A stretch of DNA of 64,000 nucleotides from positions 1,922,001 through 1,986,000 of the forward strand of contig NZ_BAAAYL010000001.1 of the NCBI RefSeq assembly GCF_039536205.1, written 5' to 3'. This document shows positions 1 to 8,701 of this stretch, one piece after another; positions within the stretch are counted from its first letter, which is position 1; every line of letters starts with the position of its first letter. Both the position numbers and the translations under genes were made by a program. Below the pieces are notes generated by a model. The model saw nothing but the letters and a program-made list of their open reading frames with translations, did not search any database and was not told the DNA's origin. This DNA is from Streptomyces sannanensis (lineage in GTDB: Bacteria > Actinomycetota > Actinomycetes > Streptomycetales > Streptomycetaceae).

Positions 1-2
1 TG

Positions 3-281
3 ATCGGGCAAGGCCGCCATGTCTTCGAGGGGTCCGTGCACGACGCGGACGCTCTCGCCGATCTCCTGGACGATTTCGACGAGGAGATCGACGGGGACGG
101 TCTGGAGCTGGGTTTCGCGGCGGACGAGGCGTACGAGGAGCTCACCGGCATCGAGACACCGGAATTGGGGCTGCCGGAACCGGCCCCGGAGCCGGAGGGC
201 GAGCCGGTCGGCCTGGAGGACGACACGGCCCTGGCGGAACGTTTCCCCAGGCTCTGGGAACGCTTCCGGCCGCGGCCATAG
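3..281 (+). CDS. C-terminal end of an unidentified acidic protein (cut by window edge)
   Basis: An open frame runs in from the left edge of the window and stops with TAG at 279-281, so only about 92 C-terminal residues are visible. An internal ATG at 36 exists but the frame is open before it, so I read this as the tail of a longer gene. The visible part is strongly acidic: a run rich in Asp and Glu, then a Pro/Glu-rich linker, ending in a basic tip RFRPRP. No family is recognised and no catalytic motif is visible. The function is unknown. Confidence 0.6.
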   Translation: MGQGRHVFEGSVHDADALADLLDDFDEEIDGDGLELGFAADEAYEELTGIETPELGLPEPAPEPEGEPVGLEDDTALAERFPRLWERFRPRP

Positions 282-299
282 GTCTGTGCTACCGGGTTT

Positions 300-340
300 A
301 TTCGCAGTGCACCGGGCTTCAGCCCGGTGGTGAAGCGAAT
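300..340. terminator. Stem-loop downstream of the left-edge gene
   Basis: An 8-bp perfect stem CACCGGGC/GCCCGGTG (310-317 with 322-329) closes a TTCA loop. It is extended by an outer ATTCGC/GCGAAT pairing (300-305 with 335-340). It starts 19 bases after the stop codon, so it may end transcription. No T-tract follows. A TTCA-capped hairpin like this is also typical of IS200/IS605-type element ends, but no transposase was found nearby. The rest of 282-629 holds no gene I can support. Confidence 0.45.
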
Positions 341-629
341 CTGAGAACTGCTCTGACCTCAGCTGTGTGCACAGGTCTGCACTGTTGGCCTCGGCCCGGG
401 TCAGAGCGGCCGGTTCTGCTGCTCGATGTATCACGATGCTGAGGGGCGCGCTGCCGGCGGACCCGGCGAAGTAGGGCCCGGACGACATGCGTTGTGCCCG
501 CCGGTAGTGGCGGTCGAGGTTGGGGACTCCTGGCGGGGTCTGCGTGAGGAGACGTCCTTGATCCCGACACCACAGCCCTCAACGGCCCGGTAGGCGGGAA
601 TCGCCCTCGTACACGAGGGGCGAAGGATG

Positions 630-1235
630 TCAAACGGTCCGCGGGATCTGCTGGGCCTGCTTGCGGATGGCGAACGAGGTGACGATCTCGACCACGCCCA
701 GCGCGATCAGCCAAATGCCACCGACGATGGTCAGCAGCGAGATCGACGTGAGGGGCGCGGCGATCAGCACGACCCCACCGAGGACGCTGACGACGCCGAA
801 GAAGATCTGCCAGCCACGGGCGGGCATCGCCCGGTCGGAGACCGCGGCGACGAGGTGGAGGATGCCGCGGATCAGCCAGCCGATGCCGATCCACAGGGCC
901 AGCAGCAGTACGGACTGCAGCTCGTCGCGCAGGCAGAACAGCCCCAGCAGGATGCACAGGGCGCCGCTGATGAAGCCCAGCACCCTCAGCCCGGTGGAGA
1001 CATGGGTGCCGAACGCGGCGACGATCTGCACGATCCCGATGATCAGCAGATAGAGACCGAAAAGCACACCGACGACCAGCAGCGTCTTTTCCGGCCACAC
1101 CAGGACCAGGACGCCCAGGACCAGGGAGGCGAGGCCGGCGATCAGGATCGCCTGCCAGGCCCAGCGGGACAGGAAGTGCAGCGGGCCCTCCTCGTTCGGG
1201 GGACTCGACGCCGGCTGAGTGTACTGACCGTTCAT
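630..1235 (-). CDS. HdeD-family (DUF308) multi-pass membrane protein
   Basis: About 201 residues. After a short polar N-terminus (MNGQYTQPASSPPNEEG) the chain is a series of hydrophobic helices in pairs, with the short repeating loops typical of HdeD/DUF308 proteins. Examples are the WAWQAILIAGLASLVLGVLVL type segments, WIGIGWLIRGILHLVA, and WLIALGVVEIVTSFAIR at the end. These proteins sit in the cytoplasmic membrane. E. coli HdeD is linked to acid resistance, but the role in Streptomyces is not established. I chose the ATG at 1235. The frame is open further upstream, but that part would be arginine-rich and overlaps a degraded SDR tail, so it is unlikely to be translated. The gene appears to stand alone. 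Confidence 0.8.
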   Translation of the reverse strand: MNGQYTQPASSPPNEEGPLHFLSRWAWQAILIAGLASLVLGVLVLVWPEKTLLVVGVLFGLYLLIIGIVQIVAAFGTHVSTGLRVLGFISGALCILLGLFCLRDELQSVLLLALWIGIGWLIRGILHLVAAVSDRAMPARGWQIFFGVVSVLGGVVLIAAPLTSISLLTIVGGIWLIALGVVEIVTSFAIRKQAQQIPRTV

Positions 1236-1321
1236 ACGGTCCACGTTCGCTGGCACGAGCCCCCCGCACGATCCGGCGGGGCCGGACGGGTGAATCCCGC
1301 CCGGGACCAGTAGTGCCGGGA

Positions 1322-1475
1322 TCAGTAGTGCGTACCGCCGTCGATGCGATCTCGGTGCCCGTGATGAAGGCGCCGTCCTCGGAGCCCAGCATGGCGACCG
1401 CACCCGCGACGGTCTCGGGGCCGGCGAAGCCCTGGCCGATGCCCGGGCTGACCGAACGATTGGCGGCGCGCACCG
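1322..1475 (-). pseudogene. Remnant of a short-chain dehydrogenase C-terminus, frameshifted
   Basis: The minus strand reads SVSPGIGQGF, then GPETVAGAVAMLGSEDGAFI and TGTEI. This is the C-terminal signature of classical SDR enzymes, whose chains end in a FITG..I.VDGG motif. The final motif IDGGTHY plus stop is present but in another frame: after GAGATC the next codon has lost one base (GC where a codon such as CGC is expected). The Rossmann N-terminus and the YxxxK active site are absent upstream. I read it as a decayed tail of an SDR gene. Confidence 0.7.
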
Positions 1476-1506
1476 CCAGGCGGGCCCGTGCGGGGCGGCA
1501 AGCTCC

Positions 1507-1541
1507 AGCCCGTCCGGCGCTTGAGGACGGACACTCCGGCC
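1507..1541 (+). repeat. Dispersed extragenic repeat, copy 1
   Basis: This copy contains the core GTCCGGCGCTTGAGGACGG followed by ACACTCCGGCC. Closely similar units occur at 4611-4644 (minus orientation), 5010-5044 and 5070-5104, always outside genes. I recognise the core as a repeat commonly scattered between genes in Streptomyces genomes. Its function is not known to me. Confidence 0.75.
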
Positions 1542-1619
1542 CGTCGTGCGGAGAACGGCAACCGGCGTCCGGCGCTCGCGGGCCCACCGCCCGCAGGGCG
1601 GTCCCCCGGGGCCGTACCC

Positions 1620-2120
1620 CTACACGCTGCGACCCATGAGCACGTCGTCGACGTACTCGCCGTCGAGCAGGAGCTCCCCCGGGAGGATGCCTTCGACGGC
1701 ATAGCCTTCGGACTCGTACAGCTTGCGCGCCGGGGTGTTGTGGGCCAGGACGCGCAGCCATATCCGGATCGCGCCCTGTCGCCGTGCTTCGTCTGCCGCG
1801 GCGCGCAGCAGGGCGCGTGCCGTACCCAGCCCGCGGGCCCACTCGGCCACGACCAGGCCCTGGATCTGGCGCACATGGGCGTTCGAGGCGAGCGGGCTCG
1901 GCCGGCCCAGTCGGATGTACCCCGCGATGCTCCGGTCGTCCGACTCCGCGACCAGGATCTCCTCGCGTGGGTTGCGCTCGGTGAAGAACGGGCCGTACGG
2001 CGGCTGCGGCTTCGGGGTCACCGCGAACAGCGGTGACCACGTGATCGCGTCGAGTTCGGTGAGGACTGCGTCGTCGGCAAGGGTCGCGGGGCGTATCCGG
2101 TGATCGTTCATGGGTGTCAC
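1620..2120 (-). CDS. GNAT-family N-acetyltransferase
   Basis: About 166 residues, the normal size for a single GNAT domain. The acetyl-CoA-binding signature is visible as VVAEWARGLGTARALLRAA (about residues 91-109), with the pyrophosphate-binding R-x-x-G-x-A type loop RGLGTA. The C-terminal NTPARKLYESEGY segment is the usual GNAT motif B region. It should transfer an acetyl group from acetyl-CoA to an amine; the substrate cannot be told. Starts at 2120 (MTPMND) or 2108 (MNDHR) are both possible. It is divergent from the epimerase-like gene at 2198, and the 77-base gap must hold both promoters. Confidence 0.85.
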   Translation of the reverse strand: MTPMNDHRIRPATLADDAVLTELDAITWSPLFAVTPKPQPPYGPFFTERNPREEILVAESDDRSIAGYIRLGRPSPLASNAHVRQIQGLVVAEWARGLGTARALLRAAADEARRQGAIRIWLRVLAHNTPARKLYESEGYAVEGILPGELLLDGEYVDDVLMGRSV

Positions 2121-2197
2121 TCTGCCCGGCGCCTCGCTCGCTCCGCAGCCGTTTTTCTCCGCCGGACAAATGCCGACCCACAGGGCAGGATGAGCCC

Positions 2198-3088
2198 ATG
2201 CGGATCGCGGTCTCCGGCTCCTCCGGACTCATCGGCTCGGCGCTCGTACGCTCCCTGCGCGCGGACGGACACCAGGTGGTACGCCTGGTGCGCCGCCCGG
2301 CGCGTACCGGCGACGAGGTCGAGTGGGCGCCCGGCCGGCAGTACGTCGACACGGCCGGGCTGGTCGGCTGCGAGGCCGTCGTGCATCTTGCCGGCGCCGG
2401 TCTGGGCGACCGGCGGTGGAGCGAGGAGTACATGCGCGAGATCCGGAACAGCCGGGTGCTCGGCACGGCCGCCGTCGCCAAGGCGCTCGCCTCCCTGGAC
2501 GTACCGCCGAAGGTGCTGGTGAGCGGTTCGGCGGTCGGCTACTACGGGGACACCGGCGACCGTGCGGTCGACGAGGGCGCCCCGCCCGGTGACGGCTTCC
2601 TCGCCTCGGTGTGCGTCGAGTGGGAGGAGGCCACCGCCCCCGCCGCCGAGGCGGGTGTGCGCACGGCCTTCTTGCGCACCGGTCTGGTGATCGCCCGCGG
2701 GGGTGGCGCCTGGGACAGGCTCTTCCCCCTCTTCAAAACGGGCCTCGGCGGGCGGCTCGGTGGAGGGAAGCAGTACTGGAGCTTCATCGCGCTGCACGAC
2801 CACATCGCGGCGATCCGTCACATCATCGACATGGAAACCCTGTCGGGGCCGTGCAACCTCACGGCTCCCGAACCGGTCACCAACCGTGAGGTGACCGCCG
2901 CGATGGGCCGGGTGCTGCGCCGTCCGACCCCCTTCCCGGTGCCCGCCTCCGTCCTGCGGCTCGCGATCGGCGAGTTCGCCGGCGATGTGCTGAGCAGCCA
3001 GCGGGTGCTGCCGAGGAAGCTCCTCGACTCCGGCTTCTCCTTCGCCTTCCCCCGCATCGACGAGGCTCTGCGCGCAGCACTGCGCTGA
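2198..3088 (+). CDS. TIGR01777-family NAD(P)-binding epimerase-like protein
   Basis: About 296 residues, the family's usual length. The chain opens with the Rossmann motif SGSSGLIGSAL, the GxxGxxG nucleotide-binding turn. It continues with the family hallmarks VVHLAGAGLGDRRW, the SGSAVGYYGDTGD segment, FLRTGLVIARGGGAW, and a C-terminal segment giving NLTAPEPVTNREV. These proteins (E. coli YfcH type) belong to the extended SDR superfamily. Their reaction is not established. The open frame reaches back to 2114, but ATG 2198 is preferred because the Rossmann strand begins there and GGGCAGGA lies just upstream. It is divergent from the GNAT gene. Confidence 0.85.
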   Translation: MRIAVSGSSGLIGSALVRSLRADGHQVVRLVRRPARTGDEVEWAPGRQYVDTAGLVGCEAVVHLAGAGLGDRRWSEEYMREIRNSRVLGTAAVAKALASLDVPPKVLVSGSAVGYYGDTGDRAVDEGAPPGDGFLASVCVEWEEATAPAAEAGVRTAFLRTGLVIARGGGAWDRLFPLFKTGLGGRLGGGKQYWSFIALHDHIAAIRHIIDMETLSGPCNLTAPEPVTNREVTAAMGRVLRRPTPFPVPASVLRLAIGEFAGDVLSSQRVLPRKLLDSGFSFAFPRIDEALRAALR

Positions 3089-3249
3089 CCGTTTCCTGCC
3101 GTTGTGCGCCCGCGTGCTCCCGTGCCCGTCCGGTGCGCGACTGTATCTGTCCGGATCCGTTCCTAATCTCGACCAGAACTCGGGAATTCCCCGGGCCCGT
3201 TGGGGGCACAACGTCTCCACCATGCCGCGCCGACCTCGGGGAGGGGCAC

Positions 3250-4587
3250 GTGATCGCACCCGCTCATCATGCGGACGTCGTCATCGTCGGGGCAGGACTC
3301 GCAGGCCTGTCCGCGGCCCATCGGCTGACCAGCGCGGGACTGACAATCTGCGTGCTGGAGGCCGCCCCCGAAGTCGGCGGCCGGATGTCCACCGAGCGGC
3401 TCGACGGATTCCGGCTCGACCGGATCGGACGCCTGCTCAGTTCCTCGTACCCCGAACTACGGCGCACGCCGGGGCTCGACGGGCTCGAACTCCGGCCCTT
3501 CTCGCCCGGTGTACTCGTGCACAGCGAAGGCCGCCGTTACCGGGCCGGGGAGCCCGGGAGCGCGCGATGGGGGTCCCCCCAGGGCGTAGGGGGAGCACTG
3601 ACCGCGGCACGCGCCCTGGCGAGCGCCCCCCGCGCCTCGACCCTGCTCGGCAACGCGCTCGACCAGGCCCGGCTCGGCGCCGCCCTCACCCGGCTCGCGG
3701 CCACCCCGGCCCCACGACTGCTGGCCCGCCCCGAACTGCCCACGGGCACGGCACTGCTGCGCCGCGGACTGCCGTCCCGTACCGTGCGCGGCTTCCTCCG
3801 CCCACTGCTCGCCGCGCTGCTGTGCGACCCCGAACTCACCACCTCCAGCCGGTGCGCCGACCTCGCGCTGCGCGCATACCTCCGGGGCGGGCTGTGCGCG
3901 CCGGCCGGCGGCGCATCGGCCCTCACCGACCTGCTCACAGCGTCACTCCCGCCGGGAACGGTACGGACGGGGGTACGCGCGGTCTCCGTCTCCACCACGT
4001 CGGTCGTCACCGCGGAACACGGCGAAGTACGGTGCCGCTCCATGCTCCTGGCAACCGGCGCGCGCTCCGCGGCGGAGCTCCTTCCCGGCCTGCGGGTGCC
4101 GTCCTTCCACCCGGTGACGGCGTTTCACCACACCGCGCCCGTCGCGCCGCTCGCCGAGCCGGCGCTGCTGCTGGACGCCGACCGCGGCGGACCCGTCGCG
4201 CACACGGCCGTCATGAGCGAGGTCGACCCCTCGCGCGCCCCACGCGGCCGGGTGCTGATCTCCTCCACGGTGCTCGGGCCTCCCGGGCGCGGCCTGGACC
4301 GCCGGGTTCTGCGCCACCTCGCCGCGCTCTACGGCACGTCGACATCCGGCTGGGACCTGCTCGCCGTCCACCACGACCCGGACGCGGTCCCGGCGATGCC
4401 GCCCCCGCACGACCTGCGCCGCCCGGTCCGTCTGCTGTGCGGGCTGTACGTCTGCGGCGACCACCGCGACACGAGCACGGTGCAGGGCGCGCTGTTCTCG
4501 GGCCGCCGGGCGGCCCGGGCGATCCTGACGGACTTCGGCATCCGCCCCCAGGCGGACAAGAAGGTGCCTCTCCCGGCGGCGGCGTAG
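3250..4587 (+). CDS. NAD(P)/FAD-dependent oxidoreductase (phytoene-desaturase-like)
   Basis: About 445 residues. The N-terminus carries the dinucleotide-binding motif VVIVGAGLAGLSAAHRL, then an E-x-x-x-x-x-GGR segment (LEAAPEVGGRMST). That pair marks the amine oxidase / phytoene desaturase branch of FAD enzymes. Near the C-terminus LYVCGDHRDTSTVQGAL matches the second FAD-contact motif, where the ribityl chain is bound. The substrate is unknown. The start is the GTG at 3250, placed just after GGGGAGGGG. The open frame begins at 3133, but the extra 39 residues do not look like family sequence. No partner gene is adjacent. Confidence 0.85.
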   Translation: MIAPAHHADVVIVGAGLAGLSAAHRLTSAGLTICVLEAAPEVGGRMSTERLDGFRLDRIGRLLSSSYPELRRTPGLDGLELRPFSPGVLVHSEGRRYRAGEPGSARWGSPQGVGGALTAARALASAPRASTLLGNALDQARLGAALTRLAATPAPRLLARPELPTGTALLRRGLPSRTVRGFLRPLLAALLCDPELTTSSRCADLALRAYLRGGLCAPAGGASALTDLLTASLPPGTVRTGVRAVSVSTTSVVTAEHGEVRCRSMLLATGARSAAELLPGLRVPSFHPVTAFHHTAPVAPLAEPALLLDADRGGPVAHTAVMSEVDPSRAPRGRVLISSTVLGPPGRGLDRRVLRHLAALYGTSTSGWDLLAVHHDPDAVPAMPPPHDLRRPVRLLCGLYVCGDHRDTSTVQGALFSGRRAARAILTDFGIRPQADKKVPLPAAA

Positions 4588-4610
4588 GGCTGACGCCCTC
4601 CGTCCAGGCG

Positions 4611-4644
4611 GCCGGCGTGTCCGTCGTCAAACGCCGGACAGGCT
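4611..4644 (-). repeat. Dispersed extragenic repeat, copy 2 (reverse orientation)
   Basis: On the minus strand this reads GCCTGTCCGGCGTTTGACGA and continues CGGACACGCCGGCC. It is the same unit as at 1507, 5010 and 5070. It lies 24 bases after the stop of the oxidoreductase gene. Confidence 0.75.
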
Positions 4645-4720
4645 CGGGGGGTTGCTGCCGGTCGCCGGATGCCGCTCCGGGGGATACCGTCCGGGCCGGG
4701 CATGATTTACGCCGCACGAT

Positions 4721-4840
4721 GACTCTGCTGCGCAATTCCCGGATGGTTCCGACGCGCGGACCGTGACCTGCGGCTACGAGGCCGTCGGTGCTGCCCTCGT
4801 AGCCGGTCTCTGCTGCTCGGCCGAATTGAGCAGCAGAGTC
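4721..4840. mobile_element. 120-bp MITE-like element with terminal inverted repeats and a 6-bp target duplication
   Basis: The left end GACTCTGCTGCGCAATT (4721-4737) and right end AATTGAGCAGCAGAGTC (4824-4840) are inverted repeats matching at 16 of 17 positions. CACGAT occurs immediately outside both ends (4715-4720 and 4841-4846), as expected of a target site duplication. Inside are an 11-bp perfect hairpin (4771-4781 with 4795-4805) and another 11-bp hairpin at the right end (4808-4818 with 4828-4838). There is no room for a transposase, so it would have to be moved in trans. The parent family cannot be assigned from sequence alone. Confidence 0.75.
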
Positions 4841-5009
4841 CACGATCTCGTCGTGGGATTGATTGACCGGCACGTTCGCGCGGCACACATCACGTTTTAC
4901 GGCCCGGACGGCACCCCCTGCACGGCCCCCTTCACACGCACCGGTAGGGCAGTCGTTCCGCGGGGGCAGAACGGCGGGCACAACCGGACCACCGGGCCGC
5001 ACCCAATCA

Positions 5010-5104
5010 AGCCCGTCCGGTGTTTGAGGACGGACACTCCGGCCAACTGAACGGTGGGCGTCAGGTTCCAGCCTGTCCGGCGTTTGAGGACGGACGCACG
5101 GGCC
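5010..5104 (+). repeat. Dispersed extragenic repeat, copies 3 and 4
   Basis: Two direct copies occur at 5010-5044 and 5070-5104. The cores are GTCCGGTGTTTGAGGACGG and GTCCGGCGTTTGAGGACGG. They are the same unit as at 1507 and 4611. The gap between the oxidoreductase gene and the regulator gene (4588-5142) holds only these repeats and the MITE-like element; I see no gene there. Confidence 0.75.
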
Positions 5105-5142
5105 GACCCGGACGGAAAGCAGCAACCAGCGCGCGGCGCGCG

Positions 5143-6591
5143 TCACCCCAGCGCGGCCACGCGGTCGCGGTAGGTGCGCACCGCCGAGGCATCGCGGTAC
5201 GGCTCCAAGCGGCGCTCGAACTCGCTGACGTACTCCAGCGCACGCGCCGACCGCATCTCCGACGCCTGCTGCGCAGCCTCCGCGCCCAGCGCGCACGCCT
5301 GGTCCAGCTCGCCCAGGCCCAGCCGGGCCGTGGCCAGCACGACGCGGCAGAACAGCCGGCTGCGCGCGAAGCCCGGCGCGCGCAGTTGCAGCGAGCGCTC
5401 CGCGTGCTGCGCCGCCGTGCGGTACTGGTGCAGATCACGGTGGCAGTGCGCGAACTCGTCCGCCAGCTGCGCGTCGTCGAAGAAGCGCACCCAGTACGGC
5501 GTGTCGTCCCCGGGCCGGGCGGTCTCGAGCGCCCGCTCGGCCCGTACGAGGGACGCGGTGCAGGCCCGCACGTCGCCGAGCACCCCGTGCCCGCGCGCCT
5601 CGACGGCGTGCAGCAGCGCCTGTACGACGGGCGGGGCGGCCGAGCCGACGCCCTGCTGGGCGACCCGGGCCAGCTGGACGGCCTCGCGCCCGTGGCCCAG
5701 GTAGACGGCCTGGCGGCTCATGGTGACCAGTACATAGGAGCCGTAGGCCCGGTCGCCGGCCGCCTGGGCGAGTCGCAGGGCCTGGACGAAGTACCGCTGG
5801 GCGAGGCCGTGGGCGGCGACGTCGTACGAGGTCCAGCCGGCCAGCCTCGTCAGATCCGCGGCGGCCGCGAACAGGCGTCGCCCGGTGGCCTCCCCGTAGG
5901 TGCCGCGCAGCATCGGCTCGGCCTCGTGCTCGAGGTAGCGCACGAGGGCCTGCCGGGCGTGCCCACCGCCGTAGGCGTGGTCGAGTGCCCGGAACAGCTC
6001 CCCGACCGACCGCAGTGCGGCGATGTCCCCGCCGGTCACCCGCTGCCCGGGGGTCCGGTCGGCGCCACGCTGTCGCGGCAGGACGACCCGTCCCGGCGAC
6101 GGGACACGGGAGGCGCCGTGCGCTCCGGTCGTCGGCTCTCCGCGGCCGACGCATTCGTCGGCGCGGCCGATCAGCCAGTCCCGGCTGGGGACGACCAGTC
6201 CCGCCGGGGTGAAGGCGATCTTGCGCATCTCGACATGGTTGCCGGAGTCCTTGCGCCACAGCCCGCTGACGATGTCGACGGCCTCCTCCGGGGTGGCGGC
6301 GAACTCCAGTCCCGCGTACACGGGGGCGCAGGCGTCGAGCCCCAGGTCCTGCGCGGAGAGGCGGCGTCCGAGCCGCCGGGTGAAGACTTCGGCGATCAGA
6401 GCGGGGGTGGTGCCGCGCGGCTGCTGGCCGCGCAGCCAGCGGGTCACCGATGTCTTGTCGTACCGCAGGTCGAGGCCGTGCTCCAGACCCAGCTGGTCCA
6501 CCCGGCGGGCGAGCCCCGCATTGGAGAATCCGGCCTCGGCGATGAGCGCGGCGAGCTGGCGGTTGGTGCGCTGCGAGGGTCGTTCCGTCAT
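5143..6591 (-). CDS. HTH regulator with TPR-like helical C-terminus
   Basis: About 482 residues. The N-terminus (about 10-75) looks like a helix-turn-helix of the kind found in Streptomyces pathway regulators: LAALIAEAGFSNAGLARRVD followed by TSVTRWLRGQQPRGTTPALI. The rest is helical with TPR-like pairs, such as HARQALVRYLEHEA, ALRLAQAAGDRAYGSYVL and ERSLQLRAPG. Architecture of this sort occurs in NsdA-type developmental repressors, but I cannot claim orthology to any of them. The ATG at 6591 is chosen; upstream translation is not family-like. The gene is divergent from lipB. Its targets are unknown. Confidence 0.75.
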   Translation of the reverse strand: MTERPSQRTNRQLAALIAEAGFSNAGLARRVDQLGLEHGLDLRYDKTSVTRWLRGQQPRGTTPALIAEVFTRRLGRRLSAQDLGLDACAPVYAGLEFAATPEEAVDIVSGLWRKDSGNHVEMRKIAFTPAGLVVPSRDWLIGRADECVGRGEPTTGAHGASRVPSPGRVVLPRQRGADRTPGQRVTGGDIAALRSVGELFRALDHAYGGGHARQALVRYLEHEAEPMLRGTYGEATGRRLFAAAADLTRLAGWTSYDVAAHGLAQRYFVQALRLAQAAGDRAYGSYVLVTMSRQAVYLGHGREAVQLARVAQQGVGSAAPPVVQALLHAVEARGHGVLGDVRACTASLVRAERALETARPGDDTPYWVRFFDDAQLADEFAHCHRDLHQYRTAAQHAERSLQLRAPGFARSRLFCRVVLATARLGLGELDQACALGAEAAQQASEMRSARALEYVSEFERRLEPYRDASAVRTYRDRVAALG

Positions 6592-6818
6592 CAGCTCTAA
6601 GGTCTCCTGCCTTCCGGGCCGGGGCCAGCCCTCATGGAACGGCGTGAATTTAGCTGCCCTCACCACCCGGACCGCCACCTTCGCCCCACATTCATCCGAT
6701 CGTGTGAGGATTGGCCAGAGGTTGGTGACAGGATCCGCCCGGCCGGTTCTTCGATCCTGGGTCGTACAGTGGCGGGGCGCGGATACGTGCACAATGCAGG
6801 CGCTAAGGAGGCATTGCC

Positions 6819-7613
6819 GTGACTGAGCTGCGGTTCGTCCATCTGGGCTTCGGCGAGGACGCCGTCGACTACCAGGAAGCGTGGCAGGAGCAGCGGCGCG
6901 TGCACGCGGCACGGTTCGCGGACGAGATTCCGGACACCTGTCTTCTGCTGGAGCACCCGCCCGTCTACACCGCGGGACGGCGCACCGAGGACAGTGAGCG
7001 CCCCCTGGACGGCACCCCGGTCGTGGACGTCGACCGCGGCGGAAAGATCACCTGGCACGGCCCGGGCCAGATCGTCGGCTACCCGATCCAGAAGCTGCCC
7101 CGCCCGGTGGACGTGGTCGCCCACGTCCGACGCCTGGAGGAGGCGCTGATCCGTACGGCAGCGGAGTTCGGCCTGGAGACCACCCGGGTCGAGGGCCGCA
7201 GCGGCGTGTGGGTGCTGGGCGACCCGGTCGAGCAGCGCCCGCAGATCGGCGGGCTCTCCCTCGACCTCGACCCGCGGCTGCACGACGAGGAGTTCGACCC
7301 GCGTCTGAACGGCCCGGAGTACGCCCCCTCCAACGCCGGCCAGCGTCGCGAGGACCGCAAGCTCGCCGCGATCGGCATCCGGGTCGCCAAGGGCGTCACG
7401 ATGCACGGCTTCTCGTTCAACGTGAACCCGGACAACACCTGGTTCGACCGGATCGTGCCGTGCGGCATCCGGGACGCGGGCGTCACCTCACTCGCGAACG
7501 AGCTGGGGCGCGACATCGCCGTCACCGAGGTGCTGCCGGTGGTGCAGAAGCACCTGGAGGACGTACTGCGGAACGCGGTCCTGGCGCCTCGCGAGCGCAC
7601 CACCTCCCCCTAG
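6819..7613 (+). CDS. lipB: Octanoyltransferase (lipoate biosynthesis)
   Basis: About 264 residues. LipB moves the octanoyl group from acyl carrier protein to a lysine on the lipoyl domains of 2-oxoacid dehydrogenases and the glycine cleavage H protein. Seen here: the [12 protein letters not shown] motif (Lys about 76, WHGPGQ about 79-84), [12 protein letters not shown] with the catalytic-site Lys about 191, and [11 protein letters not shown] with the acyl-accepting Cys about 215. The start is the GTG at 6819 behind AAGGAG. lipA follows after 134 bases, so the two steps of de novo lipoylation are adjacent. Confidence 0.96.
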   Translation: MTELRFVHLGFGEDAVDYQEAWQEQRRVHAARFADEIPDTCLLLEHPPVYTAGRRTEDSERPLDGTPVVDVDRGGKITWHGPGQIVGYPIQKLPRPVDVVAHVRRLEEALIRTAAEFGLETTRVEGRSGVWVLGDPVEQRPQIGGLSLDLDPRLHDEEFDPRLNGPEYAPSNAGQRREDRKLAAIGIRVAKGVTMHGFSFNVNPDNTWFDRIVPCGIRDAGVTSLANELGRDIAVTEVLPVVQKHLEDVLRNAVLAPRERTTSP

Positions 7614-7747
7614 CTCTCGGCTCCGCTCGAGCAGGGGCCCCCATCGGGAATGCGCACCTCTGGCCACGGGTTGGCTGGACGTAAGGCATCCGAAACACGG
7701 GCGTACCCTGGTGTCCGCCGAAGAATCGAAGTCGTAGGGAGCACGTC

Positions 7748-8701
7748 GTGTCCGCAGTCACCCCCGACGGACGCAAGATGCTGCGCCTGGAGGTCCGGAA
7801 CAGTCAGACCCCCATCGAGCGCAAGCCCGAGTGGATCAAAACCCGGGCGAAGATGGGCCCCGAGTACAACGCCCTCCAGAAGCTCGTCAAGAGCGAGGGC
7901 CTGCACACGGTGTGTCAGGAGGCGGGCTGTCCGAACATCTTCGAATGCTGGGAGGACCGCGAGGCGACCTTCCTCATCGGCGGCGACCAGTGCACCCGGC
8001 GCTGCGACTTCTGCCAGATCGACACCGGCAAGCCGCAGGCGCTGGACCGTGACGAGCCCCGCCGGGTCGGCGAGTCGGTCGTCACGATGGACCTGAACTA
8101 CGCCACCATCACCGGCGTCGCGCGCGACGACCTGGAGGACGGCGGCGCCTGGCTGTACGCGGAGACCGTGCGCCAGATCCACCAGCAGACCGCCGGCCGC
8201 GAGGGCGGCCACACCAAGGTCGAGCTGCTCGCCCCGGACTTCAACGCGGTGCCGGAGCTGCTCGAGGAGGTCTTCGCCTCCCGCCCCGAGGTGTTCGCGC
8301 ACAACATCGAGACGGTCCCGAGCATCTTCAAGCGGATCCGCCCCGGCTTCCGTTACGAGCGCTCCCTCGAGGTCATCACCAAGGCCCGCGAGTACGGCCT
8401 GGTGACCAAGTCGAACCTGATCCTCGGCATGGGCGAGACCCGCGAGGAGGTCAGCGAGGCGCTGCAGGACCTGCACGACGCGGGCTGCGAGCTGATCACC
8501 ATCACCCAGTACCTGCGTCCGTCCGTGCGGCACCACCCGGTGGAGCGCTGGGTCAAGCCGCAGGAGTTCGTGGAGCTGAAGGAGGAGGCCGACGAGATCG
8601 GCTTCTCCGGTGTGATGTCCGGGCCGCTGGTCCGCTCTTCGTACCGTGCGGGACGGCTGTACCAGCAGGCGATGGAGAAGCGCAGCCGAGCTGCAGCGTA
8701 G
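7748..8701 (+). CDS. lipA: Lipoyl synthase (radical SAM)
   Basis: About 317 residues. LipA inserts two sulfurs into the protein-bound octanoyl chain made by LipB. Both iron-sulfur clusters are visible. The auxiliary cluster motif C-x4-C-x5-C is Cys56, Cys61 and Cys67. The radical-SAM motif C-x3-C-x2-C is Cys82, Cys86 and Cys89. The conserved RSSY at the C-terminus (Ser297/298) supplies the serine ligand of the auxiliary cluster. The start is the GTG at 7748 behind GGGAG. Its last codons lie in a unit that is duplicated just downstream (8674-8933), so the C-terminal EKRSRAAA may be recently altered. Confidence 0.97.
   Translation: MSAVTPDGRKMLRLEVRNSQTPIERKPEWIKTRAKMGPEYNALQKLVKSEGLHTVCQEAGCPNIFECWEDREATFLIGGDQCTRRCDFCQIDTGKPQALDRDEPRRVGESVVTMDLNYATITGVARDDLEDGGAWLYAETVRQIHQQTAGREGGHTKVELLAPDFNAVPELLEEVFASRPEVFAHNIETVPSIFKRIRPGFRYERSLEVITKAREYGLVTKSNLILGMGETREEVSEALQDLHDAGCELITITQYLRPSVRHHPVERWVKPQEFVELKEEADEIGFSGVMSGPLVRSSYRAGRLYQQAMEKRSRAAA

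Noticed and set aside
300..340. IS200/IS605 element end
   Set aside because: The TTCA-capped hairpin fits, but there is no TnpA/TnpB gene or second end, so it was kept only as a terminator-like stem-loop.
319..2481. 720-codon minus-strand open frame
   Set aside because: It crosses the HdeD-like, GNAT and epimerase genes in a frame with Arg/Pro-rich, low-order sequence. It is a by-product of high GC. Only its short SDR-like part was kept as a remnant.
4763..5050. 95-residue ORF in the 4588-5142 gap
   Set aside because: It begins inside the MITE-like element and ends in the extragenic repeat; both parts are explained without translation.
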